Part shown: in pieces, positions 8,191 through 16,635 of the stretch
How positions within the stretch are numbered: the stretch's first letter is position 1
Layout of the letters: each line of letters opens with the position of its first letter
Source: an uncultured Sphingomonas sp.
Lineage (GTDB): Bacteria > Pseudomonadota > Alphaproteobacteria > Sphingomonadales > Sphingomonadaceae
Reading direction: 5' to 3'
Assembly (NCBI RefSeq): GCF_913062585.1
Contig: NZ_CAJXWX010000007.1
Span: forward strand, 1 to 64,000
DNA: 64,000 nucleotides
The notes under the pieces: model-generated
What the model saw: only the letters and a program-made list of their open reading frames with translations
What the model was told of the DNA's origin: nothing
The model's database searches: none
Made by a program: the position numbers and the translations under genes

Positions 8191-8976
8191 ATGCCCGACA
8201 CCATCCTGATTACCGGCGCCTCGGCCGGGCTGGGCGCCGATTTCGCGCGTGCACTGGCGAAGAAGCCGGTGACCCTGGTGCTGACCGCCCGGCGTACCGA
8301 GCGGCTGGCCGCGCTGGCCCGCGAACTAGGGCAGCGGCCGGGGGTGGAGGTGCACGTCGTCTCCGCCGATCTGGGCAGGGCGGAGGGCGTGAAGGCGCTG
8401 CTCGACGGGATCGCCGATCGCGGGCTGTCGATCGACACGCTTATCAACAATGCCGGCTATGGCACGCTGGGCGATTTCGCCGAGAGCGATCTGGCGACGC
8501 AGACCGGCATGATCGACCTGAACATCCGCGCGCTGGTGACGCTGACCCATGCCCTGTTGCCGCCGATGCTGGCGCGCGGGCGTGGGCATGTGCTGAACGT
8601 CGCGTCCACCGCCGCCTTTCAGCCGGGGCCCTATATGGCGGTCTATTATGCCAGCAAGGCGTTCGTGCTGCACTTTTCCGAGGCGCTGCACGAGGAGGTG
8701 CGCGCACGCGGCGTGACGGTCACGGCGCTGTGTCCTGGGCCGACGAAAACCGAGTTCGCCGATGTCGCGGGGATGGCCGAGACGCCGCTGTTTGAGCGTT
8801 TCGCCGGGACCTCCGAACAGGTGGTGCGCGACGGTTTGGCGGCGCTGGAGCGGGGCCAGGCGGTGATGGTGTCGGGGCTGCTCAACCGCCTGACTGCCGC
8901 CAGCACGCGGATCGCGCCGCGCGGGGTGCTGCGCCGCGCGGTGGCGAAGTTACAGAGCGGGCGGAAGACCTATTGA
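8191..8976 (+). CDS. short-chain dehydrogenase/reductase
   Basis: 261-aa classical SDR of the YqjQ/DltE-like group. The cofactor motif TGASAGLG is at residues 8-15, NNAG at 86-89, the catalytic Ser138 is in NVAST, and Y151-x3-K155 follows. The basic TARR after beta-2 suggests NADP(H) preference. The substrate is unknown. It is probably cotranscribed with the upstream GH144 gene. Its last seven bases overlap the 3' end of the convergent rarD-like gene. Confidence 0.92.
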   Translation: MPDTILITGASAGLGADFARALAKKPVTLVLTARRTERLAALARELGQRPGVEVHVVSADLGRAEGVKALLDGIADRGLSIDTLINNAGYGTLGDFAESDLATQTGMIDLNIRALVTLTHALLPPMLARGRGHVLNVASTAAFQPGPYMAVYYASKAFVLHFSEALHEEVRARGVTVTALCPGPTKTEFADVAGMAETPLFERFAGTSEQVVRDGLAALERGQAVMVSGLLNRLTAASTRIAPRGVLRRAVAKLQSGRKTY

Positions 8977-9854
8977 GCGCGGCGACTCGCCCGCACACTG
9001 TCAAAGGCATAGAGCCCGCACCCCATCCAGATCAGCACGAACGTCACGATGTGGAGGGGTTTCAGCGGCTCGCCGAACAGCAGCACGGCCTGGGCGAATT
9101 GCAGGGTCGGCGCGATATATTGCAGGAGCCCCAGCGTCGCGTACCGCATCCGCCGGGCGGCCGCCGCGAACATCAGCAGCGGCGCCGCCGTCACCGCGCC
9201 CGCCAGGATCAGCAGCATGTCGAGATGCCGGTCCACGCCGAACGCCGCCGTGCCGTTCGCCTGCGCCTGGAACAGCACCGCCAGCGCGGGCCCGGCGAGC
9301 AGCAGCGTCTCGACGGTCAGGCCGCCCAGCGCGTCGATCGCCGCGATCTTGCGGACAAAACCATAAAAGCCGAACGACAGCGCCAGCGCGAGCGAGATCC
9401 AGATGGCCCCGCCCCCGCTGATCGCCAATATCACCACGCCGATGGCGGCGATCCCCACCGCCACGGCCTGCCCGCGCCGGATCCGTTCGCCGAGCAGCGC
9501 GACGCCGAGCCCGACATTGACCAGCGGATTGATGAAATAGCCGAGGCTCGCCTCCAGCACATGGTCGTTCTGCACCGACCAGATATAGATCAGCCAGTTC
9601 AGCGCGATCAGCACGGCGCTGGTACACAGCAGCAGCAAGGTCCGCCCCCGCGCCGCCGCCCGGATCGCCCGGCCCCGCCGGGCGACCAGCACCACGACCG
9701 CGAGCAGCAACAGCGACCAGAGGATGCGATGCGCCAGCACCTGGAGCGCGGGCACGCCCTTCAACAGCTTGAGATACAGGGGCAACAGGCCCCAGCTGAT
9801 ATAGGCGCCGATGCCGAGCAACAGGCCGGAGCGTGCGGGTTGGGCGGTCGTCAT
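8970..9854 (-). CDS. rarD: RarD-type EamA family permease
   Basis: 294 aa with about ten hydrophobic helices, matching RarD (chloramphenicol-sensitivity protein family, drug/metabolite transporter superfamily). Typical blocks are the N-terminal GxxxYxxWGLLPLYLK, the HRILWS segment at the end of helix 2, NWLIYIWSV, and EASLGYFINPLVNV. A longer frame continues upstream, but its first 44 residues are Arg/Ser/Cys-rich and not membrane-like, so the start at ATG 9854 is chosen. The substrate is not known for the family. Confidence 0.9.
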   Translation of the reverse strand: MTTAQPARSGLLLGIGAYISWGLLPLYLKLLKGVPALQVLAHRILWSLLLLAVVVLVARRGRAIRAAARGRTLLLLCTSAVLIALNWLIYIWSVQNDHVLEASLGYFINPLVNVGLGVALLGERIRRGQAVAVGIAAIGVVILAISGGGAIWISLALALSFGFYGFVRKIAAIDALGGLTVETLLLAGPALAVLFQAQANGTAAFGVDRHLDMLLILAGAVTAAPLLMFAAAARRMRYATLGLLQYIAPTLQFAQAVLLFGEPLKPLHIVTFVLIWMGCGLYAFDSVRASRRAQ

Positions 9855-9897
9855 GCCGCCCCTGTCGACGCTAGACGGGCGGATGGCAAGCCGGGGC

Positions 9898-10128
9898 TTA
9901 CCCCGCGACCATGCCCCGCACCTCGACCGCGCCGCCCAGATTGACGACCCGGCCTGACACCATGCCGGTGATCCGCACCGACGCACCGCGCTCGACGACG
10001 ACGTCGCCCCCCACCATGGCCTTTATGGTTGCGTGGACGCCGGGTGCGACGATCACGTCGCCGCCGATCATGCCGCGAAGCGTTCCGTCCGATATCATCT
10101 CGACCGACCCTGCCGTCATTCCGCGCAT
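9898..10128 (-). CDS. tiny bactofilin-like beta-repeat protein
   Basis: 76 aa made almost entirely of repeats of about 16-18 residues, with the pattern G-x-(V/I)-x-V-x2-G-A-x-(V/A)-x-I-x-x-M-V-(G/S)-G (for example GMIGGDVIVAPGV, AMVGGDVVVERGA, GMVSGRVVNLGGA). This regular alternation of Val/Ile, Gly and Met is what a right-handed beta-helix of the bactofilin/polymer-forming type needs, but a normal bactofilin core is about 110-130 aa and this has only about four turns. A perfect AGGAGG lies five bases before the ATG, so the gene is real. It is followed by rarD after 43 bases. Its function is unknown; self-assembly is an inference. Confidence 0.65.
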   Translation of the reverse strand: MRGMTAGSVEMISDGTLRGMIGGDVIVAPGVHATIKAMVGGDVVVERGASVRITGMVSGRVVNLGGAVEVRGMVAG

Positions 10129-10194
10129 GGCATCCTCCTGTCCCGGGAGCAGGACGCGGGGGAAGGGATTTGGTTCATGGCCGGGTCCCGGCGT

Positions 10195-10272
10195 GGCCTT
10201 CGACTTCGCTCAGGCTGAACGGAGGTCGGGGATGAATACCAACAGCCGTTCACGCTGAGCGAAGTCGAAGCG
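10195..10272. repeat. second inverted pair of the CTTCGACTTCGCTCAG repeat
   Basis: Arms at 10195-10222 and 10246-10272 repeat the element seen at 5315-5422, here with a much shorter spacer of about 23 bases. The right arm has diverged (CACGCTGAGCGAAGTCGAAG). It lies between the end of the E2 gene and the start of the bactofilin-like gene on the same strand, so it may terminate or attenuate the dehydrogenase operon transcript. Confidence 0.8.
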
Positions 10273-10290
10273 CACGTCCCGACCTCACCA

Positions 10291-11598
10291 TCAATCCGCG
10301 AACAGCATCACCGGCGTTTCCAGCAACCGCTTCAACGCCTGCACATAGCTCGCCGCGTCATAGCCATCGACGACCCGGTGGTCGCAGCTGATCGACAGGT
10401 TCATCAGCTTGGCCCGCGCGATGGTCTCGCCACCGCGCCCGTCCGAACGGAAGACCGGCCGCTCGACGATACGGTTGGGGCCGATGATCGCCACCTCCGG
10501 CCGATTGATGACCGGCGTCGTGGCGATCCCGCCCAGCGGCCCCAGCGAGGTGAGCGTGATCGTGCCGCCACCCATATCGCCGCTGGCGATGCTCCCGGCG
10601 CGCGCGGCCTCGGCGAGGCGGGCGATCTCGGTCGCCAGCTGCCAGACATTGCGGCTCTCGGCATGGCGGATGACGGGGACCATCAGCCCGGCCGGGGTCT
10701 GCGTCGCCATACCCATATGCACCGCGCCCGAACGGTGCACCACGCCCGCCTCGTCATCATAGCGCGCGTTGAGCATCGGGAAGTCGGGCAGTGTCTTGCA
10801 GATCGCGACGATCAGGAGGGGAAGCATCGTCAGCTTGGGCCGGTTACCGCGCCCGGCGTTCAACTGCGCGCGCGTCTCCTCCAGCGCGGTGACGTCGATT
10901 TCCTCGACATAGGTGAAATGCGGGATGGCGCGCTTGGAGGCGGCCATGTTCTCGGCGATGCGGCGGCGCATGCCGATGATGCGCACGGTTTCATCGGCAC
11001 GGGGCGCACGAGCGGGGGTGTAGCCCTGGCCCGAACCATAACGCAGGAAGGCATCGAGGTCCGAATGACGCACACGGTCGCCTTCGGCAGGCTTCACGCT
11101 GCCAAGATCGACGCCCAGATCGTGCGCCCGCGCCCGAACGGCGGGTGAGGCCAGAACCTTTTTCTCCTGCTCCCTCTCCCCTCTGGGGAGAGGGTCGGGG
11201 TGAGGGGCGGCCACGGGCGATTCAGCGGGCGGGGTCGCTTGCGGCGGCCCCTCACCCCGGCCCTCTCCCCAGAGGGGAGAGGGAGTTTGCGCTTCTTCGA
11301 CGCCGGGGTTTTCCGCCTCCAGCACCGCCTCTTCCGTCGCGGGCGACGCCTCCACCACGTCCGTCTCGATGACCATCAGCGCCGATCCGATCGGCACCTG
11401 ATCGCCGACCTCGCCCGCCAGTTCGACGACCGTACCCGACACGGGCGATTCCATCTCGACCGTGGCCTTGTCGGTCATCATGTCAGCGACCGACTGGTCC
11501 TCCTCGACCCGGTCGCCCAGCTTCACATGCCAAGCGACGATCTCGGCCTCGGAGATGCCTTCGCCGATGTCGGGCAGGCGGAAGGTGAAACGGGCCAT
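10291..11598 (-). CDS. bkdB: branched-chain 2-oxoacid dehydrogenase E2 (dihydrolipoamide acyltransferase)
   Basis: 435 aa. Domains in order: lipoyl domain (1-80) with the lipoylated Lys44 in T-D-K-A; a linker; a peripheral subunit-binding domain (about 148-185); and the acyltransferase catalytic domain (205-435) with the S-C-D-H-R-V-V-D-G active site (His407, Asp411). It transfers branched acyl groups from E1 to CoA. The linker between the lipoyl and binding domains (about residues 105-146) is the translation of a palindromic extragenic repeat inserted in frame (see 11172-11283). The gene starts one base after the E1 beta stop, so the two are coupled. No E3 (lpd) gene follows, so E3 must be supplied from elsewhere. 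Confidence 0.93.
   Translation of the reverse strand: MARFTFRLPDIGEGISEAEIVAWHVKLGDRVEEDQSVADMMTDKATVEMESPVSGTVVELAGEVGDQVPIGSALMVIETDVVEASPATEEAVLEAENPGVEEAQTPSPLWGEGRGEGPPQATPPAESPVAAPHPDPLPRGEREQEKKVLASPAVRARAHDLGVDLGSVKPAEGDRVRHSDLDAFLRYGSGQGYTPARAPRADETVRIIGMRRRIAENMAASKRAIPHFTYVEEIDVTALEETRAQLNAGRGNRPKLTMLPLLIVAICKTLPDFPMLNARYDDEAGVVHRSGAVHMGMATQTPAGLMVPVIRHAESRNVWQLATEIARLAEAARAGSIASGDMGGGTITLTSLGPLGGIATTPVINRPEVAIIGPNRIVERPVFRSDGRGGETIARAKLMNLSISCDHRVVDGYDAASYVQALKRLLETPVMLFAD
11172..11283. repeat. palindromic extragenic element inside the E2 coding sequence
   Basis: Two 36-base arms (11172-11207 and 11248-11283) are inverted copies of each other, differing at one position, with a 40-base spacer. 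Each arm contains its own palindrome, CCCTCTCCCC-TCT-GGGGAGAGGG, and ends in CGGGGTGAGGGG. Read on the minus strand in the E2 frame it encodes PSPLWGEGRGEG ... PHPDPLPRGERE. These peptides are the familiar translation products of a widespread proteobacterial intergenic repeat. The element interrupts an Ala/Glu/Pro-type linker without breaking the frame. Confidence 0.88.
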
Positions 11599-11599
11599 G

Positions 11600-12655
11600 T
11601 CAGGCGTCCTTCAGCAAAGTCTTGAGCGCCTGGCCGATGCGGACCGGGCCGGGGAAATAGGCCCATTCCAGGCTGTGCGGATAGGGCGTGTCGAAGCCGG
11701 TCACACGCGCGATCGGCGCTTCGAGGTGATAGAAGCAGCGTTCCTGGACCAGCGCAGACAGCTCCGCACCGTAGCCGCCGGTCCGCGTCGCCTCATGCAC
11801 GATCATGCAGCGGCCGGTCTTCTTCACCGACTCCTCGATCGCCGCGATGTCGAGCGGCACCAGCGTGCGCAGGTCGAGAATCTCGGCATCCACCCCCATC
11901 TCGGCGACGACGGCGGCGCAGACATGGACCATCGTGCCGTAACACAGGATGGTCACCGCCTCGCCCGCGCGCACGGTCGCCGCCTTACCGAGCGGAATCT
12001 TGTAATAGCCGGTCGGGACTTCGCCGCCGGGATGCTTGGACCAATTCTCCGCCGGCCGATCCCAATGGCCGTTGAACGGGCCGTTATAGATACGCTTGGG
12101 CTCGAAGAAGAGGACGGGGTCATTGTCCTCGATCGCGGCAATCAGCAGGCCCTTGGCGTCATAAGGCGTCGCCGGGATCACCGTCTTAATGCCGGAGACA
12201 TGGGTAAAGATGCCCTCGGGCGACTGGCTATGCGTCTGCCCGCCGAAGATGCCGCCGCCGAATGGCGATCGCACGGTGATGGGTGCTGTAAACTCGCCCG
12301 CCGAGCGATAGCGCAGACGCGCCGCCTCCGACACGAGCTGGTCGAGCGCGGGGTAGATATAGTCGGCGAACTGAATCTCCGGCACCGGGCGCAGGCCGTA
12401 TGCCCCCATGCCGACCGCGACGCCGATGATGCCGCATTCGGTGATCGGCGTGTCGAACACGCGGGTCTTGCCATATTTCTTCTGGAGGCCCGCGGTCGCG
12501 CGGAAGACGCCGCCGAAATAGCCGACATCCTCGCCCATCACGACCACGTCCGGGTCGCGCGCCATGACCACGTCCATGGCGGAGTTGATCGCCTGGATCA
12601 TGTTCATGCGGGTGGTTTCGCCCGTTTCGGGGGCGGTTTCGGTGACTTCGTTCAC
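11600..12655 (-). CDS. bkdA2: branched-chain 2-oxoacid dehydrogenase E1 beta subunit
   Basis: 351 aa, transketolase-like pyrimidine-binding domain followed by the transketolase C-terminal domain. Diagnostic blocks are MGEDVGYFGGVFRAT (TPP-side glutamate), TPITECGIIGVAVGMGAYG, FADYIYPALDQLVSEAARLRYRS and VRSPFGGGIFGGQTHSQSPE. It pairs with E1 alpha to decarboxylate branched 2-oxoacids. The frame opens with GTG at 12655; an ATG at 12607 (M-N-M-I-Q-A) that removes 16 low-complexity residues is an alternative start. The downstream E2 starts one base after its stop. The E1 alpha gene lies 163 bases upstream, separated by a REP-like pair. Confidence 0.93.
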   Translation of the reverse strand: MNEVTETAPETGETTRMNMIQAINSAMDVVMARDPDVVVMGEDVGYFGGVFRATAGLQKKYGKTRVFDTPITECGIIGVAVGMGAYGLRPVPEIQFADYIYPALDQLVSEAARLRYRSAGEFTAPITVRSPFGGGIFGGQTHSQSPEGIFTHVSGIKTVIPATPYDAKGLLIAAIEDNDPVLFFEPKRIYNGPFNGHWDRPAENWSKHPGGEVPTGYYKIPLGKAATVRAGEAVTILCYGTMVHVCAAVVAEMGVDAEILDLRTLVPLDIAAIEESVKKTGRCMIVHEATRTGGYGAELSALVQERCFYHLEAPIARVTGFDTPYPHSLEWAYFPGPVRIGQALKTLLKDA

Positions 12656-12679
12656 AGGACAGAACCCTTACCAGCCCCG

Positions 12680-12807
12680 TTCTCCGGCGAAGGCCGGGGT
12701 CCAGTTGCGGTGTCATCGCGGCGGCGCGGGGCGGTTCGCCTCCCACGCGGCGTCATGGCGCGCCACAGGCTGCGTGGAGACTGGGCCCCGGCCTTCGCCG
12801 GGGAACA
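12680..12807. repeat. inverted pair of a CCGGCCTTCGCCGG extragenic repeat
   Basis: TTCTCCGGCGAAGGCCGGGG at 12680-12699 and its near complement, CCCCGGCCTTCGCCGGGGAA, at 12786-12805 form a BIME-like pair about 80 bases apart. Each arm is itself palindromic. It lies inside the dehydrogenase operon, between the E1 alpha stop and the E1 beta start, so the transcript must carry both hairpins. Confidence 0.8.
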
Positions 12808-12818
12808 GGTGGCGGCCG

Positions 12819-14114
12819 TCACTTGCGTGCCCATGGCCGTCCGCTCGCCTGTTCCTCGTCGAGCATCTGCTGGCGCTGCTCGCGTAAGTGCCAGGGCATG
12901 TCCTCGAACACGCCGTCGAACAGGCTGTCGAGCGGCTGGTGAAGACCGTGGCCGAGAATCCCGTTAGCCTCGGCCGCCTTTTGCGCGGTGCGGACTTCCT
13001 CGGCGACCTCGCGGTCCTGGGCGGCGTGGCGTTCCTCGTCCCACTCGCCCAGCGCGATCAGGTGATCCTTCAACCGCCGGATCGGATCGCCTAGCGGCCA
13101 AGCGGTCGGCTCGCCCGCCGAGCGGTACTGAGTCGGGTCGTCCGAGGTCGAATGCCCCTCGGTGCGATAGGTGAAATGCTCGATCAGCGTCGCGCCCTGG
13201 TTGGTCCGCGCGCGCTCGGCCGCCCATTGCGTGGCGGCATAGACCGCCAGCGCGTCATTACCGTCGACCCTGAGGCCTGCAATGCCATAGCCGATCGCCC
13301 GCGCGGCAAAGGTCGTCGCCTCAGCCCCCGCAAAGCCGGAGAAGCTGGAGATCGCCCACTGGTTGTTGACGACGTTCATGACGACCGGCGCGCGATAGAC
13401 GGCGGCGAAGGTGCAGGCCGAGTGGAAATCGCCCTCCGCCGTCGAGCCCTCGCCGCACCACACGGCGGCGATCCGGGTGTCGCCCTTGGCGGCCGAGGCC
13501 ATCGCCCAGCCCACGGCTTGCGGATATTGCGTCGTCAGATTGCCCGAGATCGAGAAAAAGCCCGCTTCCTTGGCCGAATACATGATGGGAAGCTGCTTGC
13601 CGCCCAGCCGGTCCGCGCTGTTGGAATAGATCTGGTTCATCATGTCGACCAGCGGCCAGTCGCGCGCGATCAACAGCCCCTGCTGGCGATAGGAGGGGAA
13701 GCACATATCCTCATAGTCCAGCGCATGGGCAGCGGCGACGGCGACCGCCTCCTCGCCCAGCGCCTTCATGTAGAAGCTGGTCTTGCCCTGGCGCTGCGCC
13801 CGGAACATGCGCTCGTCGAAGGCGCGGAGCAGGACCATGTGGCGCAGCATCCGGCGCAGGCCATCGGGCGAAAGCTTGGGGTCCCAGGGACCGACCGCAC
13901 GCCCCTCGTCATCCAGCACGCGGATCAGCGTGTAGCTGAGTTCGTGGAAGCTGTCGGCGGGCGCGGCGGTGTCCGGGCGGCGCTGCGCGCCGGCGGGGGG
14001 AACCTCGACACCGGCGAAGTCGACCGCATCGCCCGGCCGGAATTTCGGCTCGGGCACGTGCAGCTGCAACGGGGCCAGGTTGGCGCGCGAAATGCCTTCT
14101 GGCGGCACGGCCAT
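12819..14114 (-). CDS. bkdA1: branched-chain 2-oxoacid dehydrogenase E1 alpha subunit
   Basis: 431 aa, TPP-dependent E1 alpha of the branched-chain (3-methyl-2-oxobutanoate) type. The TPP motif runs from G221-E-G-S-T-A-E-G-D-F to N250-N251, and the phosphorylation-loop region reads YRTEGHSTSDDP (316-327). The N-terminal extension of about 85 residues, with PEPKFRPGD, is typical of the branched-chain subunit rather than pyruvate dehydrogenase. It is the first gene of the operon E1 alpha - E1 beta - E2, used for Val/Leu/Ile degradation and possibly branched fatty-acid priming. The promoter should lie in 14115-14242, just upstream of a palindromic repeat. Confidence 0.94.
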   Translation of the reverse strand: MAVPPEGISRANLAPLQLHVPEPKFRPGDAVDFAGVEVPPAGAQRRPDTAAPADSFHELSYTLIRVLDDEGRAVGPWDPKLSPDGLRRMLRHMVLLRAFDERMFRAQRQGKTSFYMKALGEEAVAVAAAHALDYEDMCFPSYRQQGLLIARDWPLVDMMNQIYSNSADRLGGKQLPIMYSAKEAGFFSISGNLTTQYPQAVGWAMASAAKGDTRIAAVWCGEGSTAEGDFHSACTFAAVYRAPVVMNVVNNQWAISSFSGFAGAEATTFAARAIGYGIAGLRVDGNDALAVYAATQWAAERARTNQGATLIEHFTYRTEGHSTSDDPTQYRSAGEPTAWPLGDPIRRLKDHLIALGEWDEERHAAQDREVAEEVRTAQKAAEANGILGHGLHQPLDSLFDGVFEDMPWHLREQRQQMLDEEQASGRPWARK

Positions 14115-14242
14115 GCTCTCTCCTCAACGCTTCGCCCGATTCCGCTCGGGTCGTTGCTATCTTTCAACCCGATGGAATTTTATTTCAAGCGCCTTTTGGG
14201 GGCGTTGGTCGGATGGACACGTCGAGTGGCGGTATTTTGCCC

Positions 14243-14362
14243 TTCCTCCCCTGCAAGGGGAGGTGGCAGGCCGAAGGCCTGACGGAGGGGTGTCACCCTC
14301 TCGAGAGCGGGACACCCCTCCACCATGCTGCGCATGCTCCCCCTCCCCTTGCAGGGGAGGAA
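14243..14362. repeat. palindromic extragenic element, copy 1 of 3
   Basis: The ends are perfect 21-bp inverted repeats (starting TTCCTCCCCTGCAAGGGG), each itself palindromic. Inside the left end is GGTGGCAGGCC...GGCCTGACGGAGGGGTGT; inside the right end is ACACCCCTCCACC...CATGCTCCCC. It sits between the 3' end of the esterase gene and the 5' side of the dehydrogenase operon. Copies 2 and 3 are at 16454 and 19791. Confidence 0.85.
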
Positions 14363-14370
14363 TTTTGGGA

Positions 14371-16344
14371 TCACTCTCCCGCGATAACCGCCTCGAACGG
14401 CACCACCGGATGCGGCGCCTCGTCATAGAAATTGATGACCGGCGCATCGGCCCAGGCATAGCGCACCCGCACATCGCCGGGCCTCGCGTCCGCCAGCCGC
14501 ACTTCCGACCCGTTCACCGTCGCATTCGCATAGCGGCAGGCCGACGCATCGCACAGCTCGAACCCGATCGGCGCGGCCGCGCTCCACGCATGGAGCCCCC
14601 CCTGCACGCCGTTGAAGCGCAGCACCACCTCGCCCCCCGCCCGCGTGGCCGAGGCGATCATCGGCCCGGACGCATTGGCGCGGTCGCCCACCTCCAGATG
14701 CGCCTGCGCAAAGACCAGACGCTTGGCCAGTTCGTTCTTGTCGGCCGGATGGATGTCGTTGCGCACGCCGATGTCGACCGCCGTCGCCAGCGCGCTATAG
14801 GAATCGCGCAGGACCACCAGACGCTGCGTTTCGCGAAGCGCCGCCCAGCCACTGTCGGCGACCTTGACCGGCGGCGCGCCGAAATTGGAGAGCTGCACGA
14901 TCAGGAAGGGCAGGTTCGGGTCGCCGAACTGCCGCCGCCAGCCCGCCATCAACGCGGCAAGACGGTCGCCATAGCTGGCCAGCCCGACATCGGATTCGCC
15001 CTGATACCAGGCGACGCCCTTCAGCCCGATCGGCCCCAGCGGCGCGATCATGCCGTTATAGAGCGTGCCCAGACCCGCATGGCTTTCCCACGGGCTGCGC
15101 GGATAGCTCTGGTCGTCGCGCTTGTAGACGGAATAGCGCCAGCCGGTGCCGAGCGGGATGGGCTGGCCGCCCGCGGGGGTGAACCGGATATGGTCGGCCG
15201 GGCCGAACATGCCGCCCGGCCCATAGGTGTCGCCGAGCGCCACGACGATCTCGTTCCGCCCCTTTCTCAGCGCCGAGCGCGGCACGGTGTAGCGCCGCCA
15301 GTCGCCCCAGCCGAAAGTCGCGCCGACGGGCACGCCGTTGACCCAGACGGTGTCCAGCTCGTCGATCCCCGCCAGTTCGATCAGCCCGTCGCCGCTCGGT
15401 GCGGTCGGCAGGTCGAAGCTCTGCCGGAACCATACGAGGCCGTTATAGTCGGCCAGCGCGGGCACGCCCCATTCCTCCCAGGGGCCGAACTTGGGCACCG
15501 GGGTCCAGCTCAGCCGGTCGGGCGCGTTCCATGGTTCCGCCCCGCGCTTCGTTCCGCTCGCCTTGCGCCACCAGTCGCCCCAGCGATCGCCGAACGCGCG
15601 CAGGCCCGCGGCATGATCGCGGGCATAAAGCGCCAGCAGGTCGGCATCCGCGGCCAGGCCGGGCAGCTTGCGCGCATCGGTGGCGTCGATCCAGGGCAGG
15701 ATCTTGGTCCCGCCCCAGCTCGAGTCGATCGCGCCCATCGGCACGTTCGATTTGGCCGCCATATCCTTGACCATCAGATAGCAGGCGGCGGAGAAATCGG
15801 CGACGCTGACGGGCGAAGCGGCGGCCCAGACCGGACGCGTCTCCAGCGGCTCGTCGGCGGACAGGCCGACATGATGTGCCACGTCGAGCAGGCGGATACG
15901 GTCATCGGCCGCACCCTTGACCAGCCCCTCGCCGTTCAGCGCCTGCTTGGTCGGATATTCCATGTTGGACTGGCCGGAACACAGCCAGACATCGCCGACC
16001 AGCAGATCCTCCATCGTGTCGGCCGTGCCGTCCCGGCCGGTCGCGGTCAGGGTCAGCGGGGTGGCGGTCGCCGCCATGGCGGGCAGGGTCGCGCGCCAGC
16101 GGCCCTTGCCGTCGGCCGTCGCGGTGGCGCTACCGCTGCCCAATGTCACGGTGATCGCTTCGCCCGCATCGGCCGAACCCTCGACGATGATCGGGCGATC
16201 GCGCTGGAGGACGGCATGGGCGCTGATCGGGGTCAGGATGCGCGGTCGTGCCTCCGCCATGGCCGGCCATGCCGCCGCCGTGCCTAGCAGCAGCGCCAAT
16301 CCCAGGCGCCGCCCGGCGCCGGACCGTGAATGCCCCATCCGCAT
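14371..16344 (-). CDS. sialate O-acetylesterase-like SGNH hydrolase
   Basis: 657 aa with a signal peptide (h-region LGLALLLGTAAAW, cleavage after A-M-A near residue 30). The SASA-type SGNH fold is split: G-Q-S-N-M with nucleophile Ser126 in the first half, W-Y-Q-G-E-S-D in block III, and D-I-H-P carrying the catalytic Asp/His near residue 530. Between the halves is a beta-sandwich, galactose-binding-like insert with the W-V-N-G-x-P-V-G pattern, common in large bacterial acetylesterases. It probably deacetylates plant or bacterial polysaccharides in the periplasm rather than sialic acid. GGAGAGG precedes the ATG. Confidence 0.9.
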   Translation of the reverse strand: MRMGHSRSGAGRRLGLALLLGTAAAWPAMAEARPRILTPISAHAVLQRDRPIIVEGSADAGEAITVTLGSGSATATADGKGRWRATLPAMAATATPLTLTATGRDGTADTMEDLLVGDVWLCSGQSNMEYPTKQALNGEGLVKGAADDRIRLLDVAHHVGLSADEPLETRPVWAAASPVSVADFSAACYLMVKDMAAKSNVPMGAIDSSWGGTKILPWIDATDARKLPGLAADADLLALYARDHAAGLRAFGDRWGDWWRKASGTKRGAEPWNAPDRLSWTPVPKFGPWEEWGVPALADYNGLVWFRQSFDLPTAPSGDGLIELAGIDELDTVWVNGVPVGATFGWGDWRRYTVPRSALRKGRNEIVVALGDTYGPGGMFGPADHIRFTPAGGQPIPLGTGWRYSVYKRDDQSYPRSPWESHAGLGTLYNGMIAPLGPIGLKGVAWYQGESDVGLASYGDRLAALMAGWRRQFGDPNLPFLIVQLSNFGAPPVKVADSGWAALRETQRLVVLRDSYSALATAVDIGVRNDIHPADKNELAKRLVFAQAHLEVGDRANASGPMIASATRAGGEVVLRFNGVQGGLHAWSAAAPIGFELCDASACRYANATVNGSEVRLADARPGDVRVRYAWADAPVINFYDEAPHPVVPFEAVIAGE

Positions 16345-16453
16345 CTCATCCCTCTCCTATGCCCGGCAGACGCATGATTTCTGCGCCGCCGTGGCTCATG
16401 CCGCGATCATAGGAGGGAGCAAATGATAACGCTATCGGGAAACAACCCCAGCC

Positions 16454-16629
16454 TTCCTCCCCTGCAAGGGGAGGTGGCAGGCCGTCAGGCCTGACGGAGG
16501 GGTGTGCTGCTATCGAGAGCGAGTGGCAGGTCGGATTGCCCCCGGCAATCCTCGAACCCGCGGGGCGGGTTCGACCTGCCACTCCCCTCCGACGCGCTGC
16601 GCGCGCCACCTCCCCTTACAGGGGAGGAA
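16454..16629. repeat. palindromic extragenic element, copy 2 of 3, with nested inverted repeat
   Basis: Same end sequences as copy 1 (one mismatch between its own arms), but longer. The centre holds a further inverted repeat, GAGTGGCAGGTCG...CGACCTGCCACTC, around 16519-16586. It lies between the 3' end of the EEP hydrolase and the start of the esterase gene. The additional internal palindrome suggests that another unit was inserted or duplicated inside the element. Confidence 0.85.
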
Positions 16630-16635
16630 TAAGAT

